Numbered from the stretch's first letter, positions 17,451 through 26,264 are shown. The stretch is DNA of 64,000 nucleotides from Bacillus sp. FJAT-29937 (GCF_001509555.1 NZ_LMAS01000002.1:186001-250000), one strand, 5' to 3'. The notes: generated from the sequence alone by a model not told the origin. Translations and numbers: made by a program.

Positions 17451-17606
17451 TCATGCTCGATCTATCTTGAAAACTTCATTTCTACTATTTGAAATAGTAA
17501 ACTTTTGCAGATACTCAGATCTAAGACTATAAGAAGCAACTTTCTTCTTCCACTGCTTGACTACGTCAACGAGATCAGCGTAACTATAAACAACTTCTTT
17601 ACTCAT
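17451..17606 (-). CDS. Possible small hypothetical protein
   Basis: A 51-codon frame from ATG 17606 giving a basic, soluble peptide (MSKEVVYSYADLVDVV...IDRA). A longer version starts at TTG 17642. Its codon choice looks Bacillus-like, but the RBS is poor and I recognise no family. It may be a gene remnant beside the repeat element. Listed only because it is the sole coding-like stretch in this gap. Confidence 0.25.
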   Translation of the reverse strand: MSKEVVYSYADLVDVVKQWKKKVASYSLRSEYLQKFTISNSRNEVFKIDRA

Positions 17607-17702
17607 CCACTTTAAATTGTGGGAGGCGCCAATGAAATACAAAAATTAAATAGATTTTCTGGATTTCGTTTGGTAGTGCCCCCTATCAGTGCTTTATTTT
17701 TC

Positions 17703-17742
17703 AAAAAAAAGACGCCATCCAACATACATTGGATAGCGTCTT
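17703..17742 (-). terminator. Terminator of yoxD
   Basis: Inverted repeat 17711-17720 / 17731-17740 (GACGCCATCC, GGATAGCGTC) with eight A on the plus strand at 17703-17710, a T run on the minus transcript. Confidence 0.87.
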
Positions 17743-17749
17743 GAAATAA

Positions 17750-18466
17750 TTAAGGGTTCGTTGACCAAAGTCCAGCATGTTTTAGTACAACACGCGGATG
17801 AAGCTTTAGCTGTGCAACCATTAAGTCTGCTAAATCTTCTGCTTGCATCACTTTTTCTGGATTGCCGTCTGTTAAGTTTAGTTCAACAGCCATATCAGTT
17901 GCAACTGTGCTTGGTGTTAACGTGGTAACGCGAATATTTTTCTTGCGCACTTCAAGCATTAATGATTCACTTAGTCCGATTACTGCCGCTTTTGAAGCCG
18001 AGTATGCACTTGTAATGGGTGCACCTTTTTGGCCAGCTGTTGATGAAATATTTATGATGTCTCCTGTGTTGCGCTCGATCATTTCCGGTAAGACCGCACG
18101 TGTTGTGTAGTACACCCCTTTTACGTTAACATCAATAATATTTGTCCATTCTTCAGGCGTTAAATCCATGAAGTTGCCGAATTTAGAAATACCGGCATTG
18201 TTTACTAATATATCGATTGCACCCAGTTCGCCGCGAATGGATTCGACAGCTGTAGCAATAGAGTCTAAATCTGCTACATTTGCCGCAGCAATTGCTACCT
18301 TCACATCGTACTGTTTCAATTCCTTTGCTACTTTTTGTAGATTTTCAAGCGTACGTCCAACAAGGCCTACGTGAATACCTTCTTCCGCAAAGGCAATTGC
18401 CGTTGCACGTCCAATTCCTCGCCCTGCTCCTGTAATTAACGCTACTTTTCCTGAGATTGTTTGCAT
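17750..18466 (-). CDS. yoxD: 3-ketoacyl-ACP reductase-like SDR (YoxD)
   Basis: A 238-residue classical short-chain reductase. TGAGRGIG binds NADP, NNAG follows, and the triad is Ser in INISSTAG and Tyr/Lys in YSASK. The C-terminal stretch ([25 protein letters not shown], ending GLWSTNP) matches what I know of B. subtilis YoxD, annotated as a FabG-like reductase. Start at ATG 18466 behind AAAGGAGCG. Monocistronic with its own terminator. The physiological substrate is not established; it is not in a fatty-acid cluster. Confidence 0.88.
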   Translation of the reverse strand: MQTISGKVALITGAGRGIGRATAIAFAEEGIHVGLVGRTLENLQKVAKELKQYDVKVAIAAANVADLDSIATAVESIRGELGAIDILVNNAGISKFGNFMDLTPEEWTNIIDVNVKGVYYTTRAVLPEMIERNTGDIINISSTAGQKGAPITSAYSASKAAVIGLSESLMLEVRKKNIRVTTLTPSTVATDMAVELNLTDGNPEKVMQAEDLADLMVAQLKLHPRVVLKHAGLWSTNP

Positions 18467-18636
18467 GTTGTTCGCTCCTTTAGGTGTGATAGATATATTT
18501 TAGACAGAAAAAGTGGAATAAGTCTAATAAAGTCATTCTAGTGATAAAAGGGTTACGATTTGAATAACACTGAAATATATAGTGATAATATTTTACGAAT
18601 TGGAAAAAATACTGTATAGGAAAGGAGGTCTTGCGA

Positions 18637-19020
18637 ATGTTTGTAAAAAATTATTTAACAGGATTGGCAGTTTTGTTTACGATGATTTTGGTTATGAGCT
18701 CTGCAGGCTCAATTGGCGTACTGGCTAAATCCGATGATGAAACTCAGCCAACGGCGGCATCGATTGAAGTTGAATTGGGTGATGATTATTTTAATCCGAA
18801 AGACATCACTATTCCGAATGGAACGACCACAACGTTGATATTGAAAAACAAAGGGAAGAAAGAGCACACCTTCACAGTGGAAAAGCTGGGAATCGACGTT
18901 GAGATCCAGCCAGGAAAAGAAAAAAGCATTACCGTGAATCCGAAGCAGCCCGGTACATACGAACTGATATGTCGGTACCATTTCCAAGAAGGAATGGTTG
19001 GAAAAGTAATAGTAAAATAA
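18637..19020 (+). CDS. Secreted cupredoxin-domain protein
   Basis: A 127-residue protein with a signal-type N-terminus (basic start, hydrophobic run about 8-25, cleavage likely near VLAKS). The rest is one cupredoxin domain. Type-1 copper ligands are visible as His in KEHTF and Cys-x2-His-x4-Met in CRYHFQEGM. It likely binds copper outside the membrane for electron transfer or copper handling. Start ATG 18637, 7 bp after AAAGGAGGT; an in-frame TTG at 18631 is too close. Redox partner unknown. Confidence 0.83.
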   Translation: MFVKNYLTGLAVLFTMILVMSSAGSIGVLAKSDDETQPTAASIEVELGDDYFNPKDITIPNGTTTTLILKNKGKKEHTFTVEKLGIDVEIQPGKEKSITVNPKQPGTYELICRYHFQEGMVGKVIVK

Positions 19021-19112
19021 AAAGCAGGGCCAATCGGGTAACGGGTTCGGTTGATGGGGAGAAAAGTCCAATTAACAACGTAAACATCAGGTTAATCAGC
19101 ATATATTTCAAC
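19018..19112. repeat. Inverted repeat element, copy 1
   Basis: The stretch around GGTTCGGTTGATGGGGAGAA is repeated in inverted orientation at 19868-19972, with similarity running on to GGTTAATCAG. It begins at the cupredoxin stop codon. Confidence 0.6.
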
Positions 19113-19138
19113 AGTGAAATACCTATATAAAAACAAGT

Positions 19139-19168
19139 AAAACGCTCAGAAAATTCTGAGCGTTTTTT
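19139..19168 (+). terminator. Terminator after the cupredoxin gene
   Basis: AAAACGCTCAGA (19139-19150) with TCTGAGCGTTTT (19155-19166), continuing T run. Confidence 0.88.
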
Positions 19169-19188
19169 AGGCGAAATGTTTTACTATC

Positions 19189-19223
19189 CCTATTGAACTG
19201 AAGCACCCCTTTAGTTCAATAGG
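19189..19223 (-). other. Hairpin at the 3' end of the Nudix gene
   Basis: Perfect 11-bp inverted repeat CCTATTGAACT (19189-19199) and AGTTCAATAGG (19213-19223), adjacent to the Nudix stop. No T run, so terminator function is uncertain. Confidence 0.5.
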
Positions 19224-19225
19224 AA

Positions 19226-19684
19226 CTATTTATTAAGTTGCTCATTAAACACGCTAATTGGGTAAAAGTTCTCTTTTAATAAGTTATCAATTATCTGCTT
19301 CATTACACTTGGTTCTCGTAGGTCGTCGTTTTCAAATGCTACAAAGTCATTTACGTTTATCCACTTGCAGTCAGTGATTTCTTCTTCTCCGAGATTTAAA
19401 GATCCTCCAGTAATTTCACCAATAAAATGAAATAAAATAACTTGATTGTTCGTACTACTAATAAAATTATATACACCAGTCGTGCCAGTCAGTTTTACTT
19501 CCAACCCCGTTTCCTCTTTAACTTCCCTCACAGCTGAATAGAGAATGTTCTCACCATACTCGATACATCCACTCGGGAAGTTCCACTTATCAACAGCAGT
19601 AGGTTTATTCTCTTTTATAATCAAGACTTTATCATCACTAAAAATTGATACGCTTGCCACTAATACAATTCCATCTTGTGACAT
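19226..19684 (-). CDS. Nudix hydrolase
   Basis: A 152-residue cytoplasmic Nudix domain. The full Nudix box is present: GCIEYGE, then seven residues, REVKEETGL, placing the Mg-binding Glu residues. It resembles MutT-like NTP or nucleotide-sugar pyrophosphohydrolases with a central strand pair and C-terminal helix. RBS GGGAATTGAGGAG lies before the ATG at 19684. Monocistronic; substrate unknown. Confidence 0.87.
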   Translation of the reverse strand: MSQDGIVLVASVSIFSDDKVLIIKENKPTAVDKWNFPSGCIEYGENILYSAVREVKEETGLEVKLTGTTGVYNFISSTNNQVILFHFIGEITGGSLNLGEEEITDCKWINVNDFVAFENDDLREPSVMKQIIDNLLKENFYPISVFNEQLNK

Positions 19685-19776
19685 CTGATTCTCCTCAATT
19701 CCCTTTTAAAGTTATATTTATCTCTATTATACCTGTTTAGCTTTCTTTCACTAACCTGCCACGTTGAATAAAGAAA

Positions 19777-19800
19777 GCGATGCCCTTCTTCAAGCATCGC
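19777..19800 (-). terminator. Hairpin, probable minus-strand terminator
   Basis: GCGATGC (19777-19783) and GCATCGC (19794-19800) followed on the minus strand by TTTCTTTATT. It overlaps the end of the 29-codon frame at 19790-19879. Confidence 0.55.
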
Positions 19801-19879
19801 ACCCATTAATGCAATAATTATTTTTTATCTTTATGAAAATAGCTATTCCAAGTCTAAATACTAAGATACCGATTAACAT
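19790..19879 (-). CDS. Possible 29-residue membrane peptide
   Basis: A minus-strand frame from ATG 19879 giving one hydrophobic helix (MLIGILVFRLGIAIFIKIK) and a short polar tail ending in NGCDA. It lies downstream of the inverted-repeat element and runs into a terminator hairpin, the layout of a tiny monocistronic gene. RBS support is weak (AGGGACG, 10 bp away). No family recognised. This and the repeat copy are all I see in the gap 19685-20006. Confidence 0.3.
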   Translation of the reverse strand: MLIGILVFRLGIAIFIKIKNNYCINGCDA

Positions 19880-19972
19880 CAATGAATTGCGTCCCTGAAC
19901 ACTGTGTTTTTTTATTGCTTTCTCCCTATCAACCGAACCTATTACCAATCGGGCCTCGCTTTTTACTTTGCA
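19868..19972. repeat. Inverted repeat element, copy 2
   Basis: Reverse complement of the element at 19018-19112 with scattered differences and a short insertion. The core reads GGTTCGGTTGATAGGGAGAA on the minus strand. Confidence 0.6.
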
Positions 19973-20006
19973 ACAATAGTATTAAGTCGAATATTATTGT
20001 CTTGGA

Positions 20007-21440
20007 TCACGGAATAATTTCAAAAACAGTACCTTGGTTCAAATCAGTCACTTTCATAGAGCCATAAACCCCTAAATATAGTTTAGATTGATCCAGATTC
20101 GTTCCCAAACTAACATAATAAGCTGACTCGGACCCAAAATTATAATCCGTTTGAATCACGCTATAATCATTTAGTTTACAATCAGTTCTTATCCTAGTAT
20201 AAGCTAAAACCCCTCTAGCCGGAGATCTAGATTCTTCCTTCCGGGCAAAATCGGTAAACAAAACACTTCCTGTTAATGCAGGGATTCTATTCCCCATATA
20301 AGCTTGCACTCCTGTAAGTGCGGTTCCTCCAAATTTATCGGGCCTTTGATCTTTATGAAAATAACAAGTTAAAGGCGGAAGACGCCTTACTGAAAGCTTT
20401 ACTGCTTCATCATAATAAGCCATTGTTTTCTCATCCAATTTCGGATTTGCAGAGCAGCCCCTCATTACTGAAGTTGGAAAAACACCTTCCCACCCTCGCC
20501 AGCCAAAGTTAATAAATCCTTCTTGGTCAGCTTCGGCGTTTCTTAAAAAAGCTTGAACAAGCTGGGTAACCGGTATTGGTCTATCCTGACTGAATGAAAA
20601 AATGGACTCTACTAAATCCTGTCCGACAATTCCCACATATTTGATATATTGATTATAAAACCTTTGAAATGAAATGCCGGTTATATTCCGAACCCCTTTG
20701 GCTATCACTGTAAATGTTTCCTGAATAGATACGGGAAGTTCATTAAACCTTGTGACTACGGGTGGATTCTGGATAATTGTATTTTTACTAACATCAATTT
20801 CAATAATTTTGCCGGCGATTTCCATATCATCCTGGCTTAAATTGAATGGATCATAGCCTGCTCCACCATCCCCGTTAGTAAAAACGAGTTTTCCTGTTTC
20901 AGGTGAAAAGTTTAAGCTGTTGACACCATTATGATTAAAAAAGGGTCTTCTTAAGTTTAACAATGTCCGTCGTTTTTGAGGTTGGCTATTTGATTGTAAA
21001 GCCCATTCTTCTACTGTATTAATATGATCAAATTGCTTTTCCCGATTATTCCACTTAAGATTTAAAGTTTTGGGATCACACGGGTCAGGGTTAAAGCCTT
21101 GTGAAAGAGCCCCTGGACCTTGTGTACCAGCTACTGAATAATAAAGATAGAACAGGCCGTTATGATTAAATTCGGGATGAAACGCTAGCCCTACCAATCC
21201 CCGTTCATCATATCCACCACTAGAAACACCTGCTTCAGAAGTACCTAGTTTTATGATTCGCGGGCGAATATCTAAAAAAGTCCGAATAACCCCGTCTCTT
21301 ATGTAAAAAATCTCTCCTACCTGGGTTGCAATAAATAATGTTTCTTTTGAGTCACCCGGAAGTATTGCTGATTTCAAAACAGTTGGTAAATTCAGCTTGC
21401 TGACAATGGGCCGTAAATTAACCTTAGCTTTTATTAACAA
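20007..21440 (-). CDS. Glucose/sorbosone dehydrogenase-type beta-propeller protein
   Basis: A 477-residue protein of the PQQ-dependent sugar dehydrogenase (GSDH) six-bladed propeller family. Marks include LPGDSKETLFIATQVGEI, DERGLVGLAFHPEFNHNG, LNFSPETGKLVFTNGDGG and repeated blade edges. Unlike soluble GSDH, no signal peptide is visible, so it may stay in the cell or be a spore or surface protein exported otherwise. The start is TTG 21440, 8 bp after AAGGAG. It stands alone. Whether it binds PQQ or oxidises a sugar is not shown by the sequence. Confidence 0.78.
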   Translation of the reverse strand: MLIKAKVNLRPIVSKLNLPTVLKSAILPGDSKETLFIATQVGEIFYIRDGVIRTFLDIRPRIIKLGTSEAGVSSGGYDERGLVGLAFHPEFNHNGLFYLYYSVAGTQGPGALSQGFNPDPCDPKTLNLKWNNREKQFDHINTVEEWALQSNSQPQKRRTLLNLRRPFFNHNGVNSLNFSPETGKLVFTNGDGGAGYDPFNLSQDDMEIAGKIIEIDVSKNTIIQNPPVVTRFNELPVSIQETFTVIAKGVRNITGISFQRFYNQYIKYVGIVGQDLVESIFSFSQDRPIPVTQLVQAFLRNAEADQEGFINFGWRGWEGVFPTSVMRGCSANPKLDEKTMAYYDEAVKLSVRRLPPLTCYFHKDQRPDKFGGTALTGVQAYMGNRIPALTGSVLFTDFARKEESRSPARGVLAYTRIRTDCKLNDYSVIQTDYNFGSESAYYVSLGTNLDQSKLYLGVYGSMKVTDLNQGTVFEIIP

Positions 21441-21706
21441 ACGATCACTCCTTATCAGTATTCTTTTTCTAAGAATATGATTAGAAATGTTTTATTAATA
21501 CCAACTCAAGGGAGAAGAATCTAATGTTAGGCATGGCTATATTCTTATAACCATGCCTTTATTAAAAGCTTTACGCCTAACTGTATTTCTTCACAAGTAA
21601 GATTATTAAACCGGGTTTTATTTTTATATGTCAACAATTATGTTACTATTTTGAATAACGAATATCCATCCCCATCAAAAATAGGGATAAAAAGGAGAAG
21701 GCTATT

Positions 21707-22330
21707 ATGTATATTCCAAAATACTATCAAGTTACAGATACCAATGAAATAATAGAAGTCATTGAGGGAAACTCATTTGCAACATTAGTCACAACAAAAA
21801 ATGGGAAACCCATTGCTTCCCACCTGCCGCTACAGCTTCATAAACAGGGAGAGGATTATTGTATAACTGGACATATGGCTTATGGGAATCCGCAATGGAG
21901 AACATTTGAAACATGTGACGATGTTCTAGTCATCTATCAAGGACCACATGGGTATGTTTCTTCTTCATGGTATGGGCATGAAAATGTTCCGACATGGAAC
22001 TACCAAGCAGTACATGTATATGGTCAAGCAAGTATTTTAAGCGCGGAAGAGTTAATACAAGATCTAACAAATTTGCTGGAGAAATATGAGAAACATCGTG
22101 AGAACCCAGTTTTATGGGATAAGTTATCGCCTCAGCTATTAAAAAGTGAGTTAAAAGGGATTGTTGGTTTTAAAATAAAAGTGCAAGAGGTTCAAGCTGC
22201 CTTTAAATTAAGTCAGAATCGAAATGAAGAGGATTATCATAACATCGTTGAAAAATTACAAGAGGAAGAAAATCAAAGTTCTCAACAATTGGCAAAAGTG
22301 ATGAAAAAGACAATAAAAGGGGGTAAGTAA
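21707..22330 (+). CDS. paiB: FMN-binding negative transcriptional regulator, PaiB family
   Basis: A 207-residue protein matching the PaiB family: start MYIPKYYQ, the segment ASHLPLQL, and VPTWNYQAVHVYG, all typical of the flavin-reductase-like split barrel that binds FMN. In B. subtilis PaiB affects sporulation and protease genes; there it is paired with the acetyltransferase PaiA, which is absent here. RBS AAAGGAGAAGG. Monocistronic, convergent with the sigma-factor gene. Confidence 0.85.
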   Translation: MYIPKYYQVTDTNEIIEVIEGNSFATLVTTKNGKPIASHLPLQLHKQGEDYCITGHMAYGNPQWRTFETCDDVLVIYQGPHGYVSSSWYGHENVPTWNYQAVHVYGQASILSAEELIQDLTNLLEKYEKHRENPVLWDKLSPQLLKSELKGIVGFKIKVQEVQAAFKLSQNRNEEDYHNIVEKLQEEENQSSQQLAKVMKKTIKGGK

Positions 22331-22367
22331 TTATTCCACTCAGCAAAACCAGCCCAACGACAGATCA

Positions 22368-22394
22368 GGCCATCTACAACAGATGGCCAATTTT
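22368..22394. terminator. Bidirectional terminator between paiB and the sigma factor
   Basis: GGCCATCT (22368-22375), 5-nt loop, AGATGGCC (22381-22388), then AATTTT. Confidence 0.8.
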
Positions 22395-22398
22395 AACA

Positions 22399-23271
22399 TT
22401 ATTTGTTTAAATGAATTAGTTTATCAGGATTCGAGACCATGTATATCTTGGCTATTTTCCCATCGTTCACTTCAATTGAAACTACATAATCGATCCTTCC
22501 ATTAATTATTATGACAATACCCGGACTGCCATTCACATTTTTAAATTGGTAAGTTGCATTCTCAGGAAGTCTAGTAATGACGCCTAGTAAGAAACGTGCA
22601 ATATGATCCGCACTGAAGATTGGCCGCAATGCAGCAGTAACTTTCCCGCCGCCATCCGAATAGAAAACGGCATCCTTTTTTAACATTGCATGAATCTGAT
22701 CAATATCTCCGTCAAGGACTGCCTGAGAAAATTTTTCTATATATGTTTTTGAGTGGTGTTTATCAGACCTTTTAGAATCCACTCTGTGCAAAATCCCCTT
22801 TTTTGCCCGATGAAAAATCTGCCGGCAATTCGTGCTGCTTTTCCCTACGATTGAAGCAATGTCTTCATATTCATATTGAAAGACTTCACGCAACAGAAAA
22901 ACGGCTCTTTCAACTTCCGTTAATTGTTGTAACAGCAATAAATAAGCCATCGATATGGACTCCTTTTTATCTAAAGAAATAGAAGGATTGTTTATATCAT
23001 CTTCTATAATTGGTTCGGGCAGCCACTGTCCAATATAGACTTCCCGCTGTTTTGCCGCGGATCGCAGTTTATCAATGCACCGATTCGTTACGATATTGCA
23101 TAAATAGGCCTTCATATTATTAATTTTGGTCTCGTTATCCGCTTCTCCCAATAAAATAAAAGCTTCGTGCACGATGTCCTCTGCATCCATTGCACTCCCA
23201 AGCATCCTATAGGCTAAGGAGAATAGTAATGGTTTATAGGTTTGATAAACCTGGGCCATTTCCAAAATCAA
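22399..23271 (-). CDS. ECF41-type RNA polymerase sigma factor with SnoaL-like C-terminal domain
   Basis: A 290-residue ECF sigma factor. Region 2 holds LFSLAYRMLGSAMDAEDIVHEAF; region 4 holds LTEVERAVFLLREVF and the YEDIASIVGKSS helix. Between them is WLPEP, and after about residue 165 a SnoaL/NTF2-like domain carries the DGGGK motif. These are hallmarks of group ECF41, where the extra domain controls sigma activity instead of an anti-sigma factor. It lies 8 bp after the oxidoreductase gene in one operon whose promoter has the ECF41 consensus, so it likely activates itself. Start TTG 23271 or ATG 23259. Confidence 0.87.
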   Translation of the reverse strand: MILEMAQVYQTYKPLLFSLAYRMLGSAMDAEDIVHEAFILLGEADNETKINNMKAYLCNIVTNRCIDKLRSAAKQREVYIGQWLPEPIIEDDINNPSISLDKKESISMAYLLLLQQLTEVERAVFLLREVFQYEYEDIASIVGKSSTNCRQIFHRAKKGILHRVDSKRSDKHHSKTYIEKFSQAVLDGDIDQIHAMLKKDAVFYSDGGGKVTAALRPIFSADHIARFLLGVITRLPENATYQFKNVNGSPGIVIIINGRIDYVVSIEVNDGKIAKIYMVSNPDKLIHLNK

Positions 23272-23279
23272 TCACTCTC

Positions 23280-24554
23280 TCATACTAAGACTTTACTTTT
23301 TTCCAGAATATGCGCGGCTGCCCGCTTTCCGCTCGCAACAGCCCCATCAGCCAATAATTCATCATGGCCTGCCCAATCTCCTGCAATGTAAAGTCCTTGC
23401 GTTGATGGAACTTCAGGTCCAATGGGATCATGCCGGCCAACTCTTGGGAAATCATGCACTACGGTGATTTTCGGCAAAAATTGTTGTGTGATAACCGCTT
23501 CCCTCCATCCTGGGTGGAGGAGATCCATTAATTTTTCCAGTTGTTCTTTATTTGTTAGAGGATCATAATCCTGGCATGTCGGATCATGATATTTTACTAA
23601 ATGAACAACGGCATTCCCTTCTTTACATACCTTAGCGGCCCTGGATTCATTAGTGAAAAGAATAGGCTGATCCAAGCCTAATACAAACTGATGGTCCGGA
23701 TTAGGCAAATGGGACAAACAGAGATCCAAACATGTCGCAGTAATCGGAACCGCCTGCCTTTTCCATAAAGATAGGGTGGAATTTTCAAGCAAACGGCAGG
23801 CTTCATTAGGTGGTACTGCTATAATAATATTCTCAGCTTCAATGGTTTCGCCACTTGCAAATTTAATGGTGTTTAATGGATGTCTGTAATCTACTTTTTC
23901 CACCTTACAATGACATCTTACTTTTACACCTAGACCTTCTGCCTTGTTTCTTAAATCCGCAACAATGGTCTCCCAACCGCCATCGACATAAATCACACCT
24001 GTTTTCAGTGTTCTTTGAAGTTGCCTTAAAACGGGGCGGGCTAGCTGAAGATGCGGGGCAAACGTATAAGTTGCTGTACGGCATAATGCATAAAAATGGT
24101 GCCTGATCATTGGACTTTTTATTTCTTTTTCTGCCCAGTCACTTAAACTAACTGTCATTATATTATCTATATTCATTTTCCAAATCTGAATGATCAACTG
24201 TGTAAATTGGATTTTTTCTGACCAAGAAATCATTGAAGACTTGAGAAGTGAACCTAGTCCTGTTGCAAAAGGAACCACTTCGTTTTTCCAAATACCATGC
24301 GTTTGAACAATCGCATTTTTTCCACTGATTTCAACACCAAGCTCTTTAAAAATAGTCATAGCTTCTCCACCCGAATAAAGTGCATGAGCTCCGATGTTAA
24401 ACAGTGCACCGTTTTCGTTATTAGTCATTGATCGCCCGCCAAGACGATTGGATTTTTCAAATACAATGACATTTTTACCTTCCTTTGCTAAGTAATTGGC
24501 TGCCGTTAACCCTGCCAATCCACCGCCGATGATGGCTACATCAACTTTTTCCAT
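23280..24554 (-). CDS. FAD-dependent oxidoreductase (amine oxidase/desaturase-like)
   Basis: A 424-residue flavoprotein. The N-terminal dinucleotide fold has GGGLAGLTAANYLA, a Glu-ending second strand (IVFEKSNRLGGRS) and the C-terminal FAD motif GLYIAGDWAGHDELLADGAVASG. It belongs to the NAD(P)-binding Rossmann-like/amine oxidase group. ECF41 sigma factors typically sit beside an oxidoreductase, decarboxylase or epimerase, and this is the likely target. Start is ATG 24554 after GGAGGAATTTTA; longer in-frame starts lie upstream of the promoter and are excluded. Substrate unknown. Confidence 0.83.
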   Translation of the reverse strand: MEKVDVAIIGGGLAGLTAANYLAKEGKNVIVFEKSNRLGGRSMTNNENGALFNIGAHALYSGGEAMTIFKELGVEISGKNAIVQTHGIWKNEVVPFATGLGSLLKSSMISWSEKIQFTQLIIQIWKMNIDNIMTVSLSDWAEKEIKSPMIRHHFYALCRTATYTFAPHLQLARPVLRQLQRTLKTGVIYVDGGWETIVADLRNKAEGLGVKVRCHCKVEKVDYRHPLNTIKFASGETIEAENIIIAVPPNEACRLLENSTLSLWKRQAVPITATCLDLCLSHLPNPDHQFVLGLDQPILFTNESRAAKVCKEGNAVVHLVKYHDPTCQDYDPLTNKEQLEKLMDLLHPGWREAVITQQFLPKITVVHDFPRVGRHDPIGPEVPSTQGLYIAGDWAGHDELLADGAVASGKRAAAHILEKSKVLV

Positions 24555-24587
24555 TAAAATTCCTCCATTCATTCGTTCTACACTCAA

Positions 24588-24614
24588 GACGATTGAAGGA
24601 AAGATTTTGTGACA
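24588..24614 (-). promoter_or_regulatory. ECF41-type promoter
   Basis: On the minus strand TGTCACA (24614-24608), 16 bp, CGTC (24591-24588), the ECF41 consensus as I know it. It lies about 34 bp before the oxidoreductase start. Confidence 0.8.
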
Positions 24615-24622
24615 AAATGAAT

Positions 24623-24649
24623 AAAAAAACCGTTCAAATTTCTGAACGG
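24623..24649 (-). terminator. Terminator of the LysE gene
   Basis: CCGTTCA (24630-24636) and TGAACGG (24643-24649) with a run of A (T on the minus transcript) at 24623-24629. Confidence 0.85.
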
Positions 24650-24680
24650 AGAGAATCAAATTATGCGTTAGTTAATTTAT

Positions 24681-25310
24681 TTAAATTCCTGTTTTTATAC
24701 CAAAGCCTACTAAAATTAAGCCGGTTGATTTTTGAAATGCCTTCTGGAATTTGGAGTTGTTCAACCATTTCTTGGCGTAATCAATTAGATAAACTAGAAC
24801 TAAAAACCACGATACAGCGAGCAGGGTTAAGATTAAGGCTAATACAATCAATTGCTGATCTACATTTCCATTCAAATTAATAAATTGCGGCATGATTGTA
24901 ATATAAACTAAAACAGTCTTTGGATTAAGAATATTACTAAGTAATGCTTGCATGAAGGAATTTTTATTATGCCGGTTTGAATACTCTATAGGTGTATTTG
25001 CGTGAGCTTGAATTTCTTTCAAAGAGAATGTGCTTTTCGCGAAAAAGCTTTTGATTCCTAAATAAATTAAGTATGCGGCTCCTAAATATTTGATTGTACT
25101 GAAAAGAATGACAGACTTTGCAATGACTACAGATAGCCCAAGAATCGCAATAAGCGTCCAAAAAGAAAGCCCCGCCGCCATTCCAAGAACCGTATAACGT
25201 CCAGCTTTCGGACCATAGCTAAGCGTGTTTTTCACCAGGAGCATAGTATCTGCTCCTGGTATAATAACCATCATTGCAGCAATTGATATGTAGGTTAGTA
25301 AGCTATCCAT
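24681..25310 (-). CDS. LysE/RhtB family amino-acid exporter
   Basis: A 209-residue membrane protein with about six hydrophobic segments. The N-terminal PGADTMLLVKNTLSYGPKAG is the LysE/RhtB signature region (PGP/PGAD plus the conserved Gly), and YLGAAYLIYLGIKSF is the third-helix motif. Family members export lysine, homoserine, threonine or similar compounds. Single gene with its own terminator; substrate unknown. Confidence 0.87.
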   Translation of the reverse strand: MDSLLTYISIAAMMVIIPGADTMLLVKNTLSYGPKAGRYTVLGMAAGLSFWTLIAILGLSVVIAKSVILFSTIKYLGAAYLIYLGIKSFFAKSTFSLKEIQAHANTPIEYSNRHNKNSFMQALLSNILNPKTVLVYITIMPQFINLNGNVDQQLIVLALILTLLAVSWFLVLVYLIDYAKKWLNNSKFQKAFQKSTGLILVGFGIKTGI

Positions 25311-25576
25311 ACTATTCTCCTTTTCTATTATTATAGTGACTGCTTAGGTAACCAGTATAGCAGATGTTATTGGAATTATGGATAAATATAAAGAACTTTT
25401 TAGAGGAGAGCTTTGGGAAAGCCTCGTGAATTTACTCCTCAAATTACCCTTTTGTAAGCAATTAAAAATTTTGGTTTAAAGTGGGAATATACTATTGAAA
25501 AAGAACAATATGGCATTTAAAATAAAATGACATGGAGTTCATTTTATTGAAGAAAAGAAAGGAGGCGGAATCGTTT

Positions 25577-26239
25577 ATGAAAAAATTAGGTATTGCTGTA
25601 GTTATTATATTCGCTTTTGTGTTGGCGATTTCTGCAATCGTAAGATATTTTGTATTGGACCCTGCTTCGACTAATACGACTTTGGTTGAGCAGGGAATGA
25701 ATATGTATGACTTTCATAATCAACCATGGAACATCGTTTTATTTGCTCATATTATTACTGCTTCACTTGCCATTTTGATCGGTCCATTTCAATTTTTCAA
25801 AAAGCTTAGGAACAAACGAAAGTCGCTGCATCGAAACATGGGGAAAGTTTATTTAGTTTCCATTTTAATCAGTGGGATTACGGGGATTTATTTATCGTTT
25901 TTTGCATTCGGGGGAGTTATTTCTAAATTAGGCTTTTTCTCCTTATCAACCGCTTGGCTTGTAACCACTTATTTGGCGTATAAAAACATTCGAATGAAGA
26001 GAATTCAAGAACATGAACGATGGATGTATAGAAGTTATGCAGTGACCTTTGTTGCGGTCACCTTTCGAATTTGGTCAGCAGCCATCGGTTATTCCTTAGA
26101 TAATTTTGCAATTGGCTATACAGCGGCGATTTGGGTCAGTTTAATTGGGAATTTGGTTATAATGGAAATCTGGCTGAGGAAGAATCAAAATAGAAAGCTA
26201 GAAACCATTAAAACGAATCATACATTGTTTGACAAATAG
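25577..26239 (+). CDS. DUF2306 family membrane protein
   Basis: A 220-residue membrane protein with about seven hydrophobic helices. The HRNMGKVYL and EHERWMYRSYAVTF segments, with conserved His and Arg at helix ends, are characteristic of DUF2306 and resemble haem-binding membrane families. Function unknown. Start ATG 25577 after AAAGGAGG (11 bp); an in-frame ATG at 25532 lacks an RBS. Monocistronic; a hairpin follows. Confidence 0.78.
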   Translation: MKKLGIAVVIIFAFVLAISAIVRYFVLDPASTNTTLVEQGMNMYDFHNQPWNIVLFAHIITASLAILIGPFQFFKKLRNKRKSLHRNMGKVYLVSILISGITGIYLSFFAFGGVISKLGFFSLSTAWLVTTYLAYKNIRMKRIQEHERWMYRSYAVTFVAVTFRIWSAAIGYSLDNFAIGYTAAIWVSLIGNLVIMEIWLRKNQNRKLETIKTNHTLFDK

Positions 26240-26264
26240 AGTCATAGTAACAGGCGCTTTTAAA

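Noticed and set aside
18929-19111. 60-codon minus-strand frame with a hydrophobic stretch (STEPVTRLALLF)
   Set aside because: Its second half is antisense to the cupredoxin gene and no RBS is present; kept only as part of the inverted-repeat finding.
24555-24659. N-terminal extension of the FAD oxidoreductase
   Set aside because: It would begin upstream of the ECF41 promoter and inside the lysE terminator; ATG 24554 has a strong RBS.
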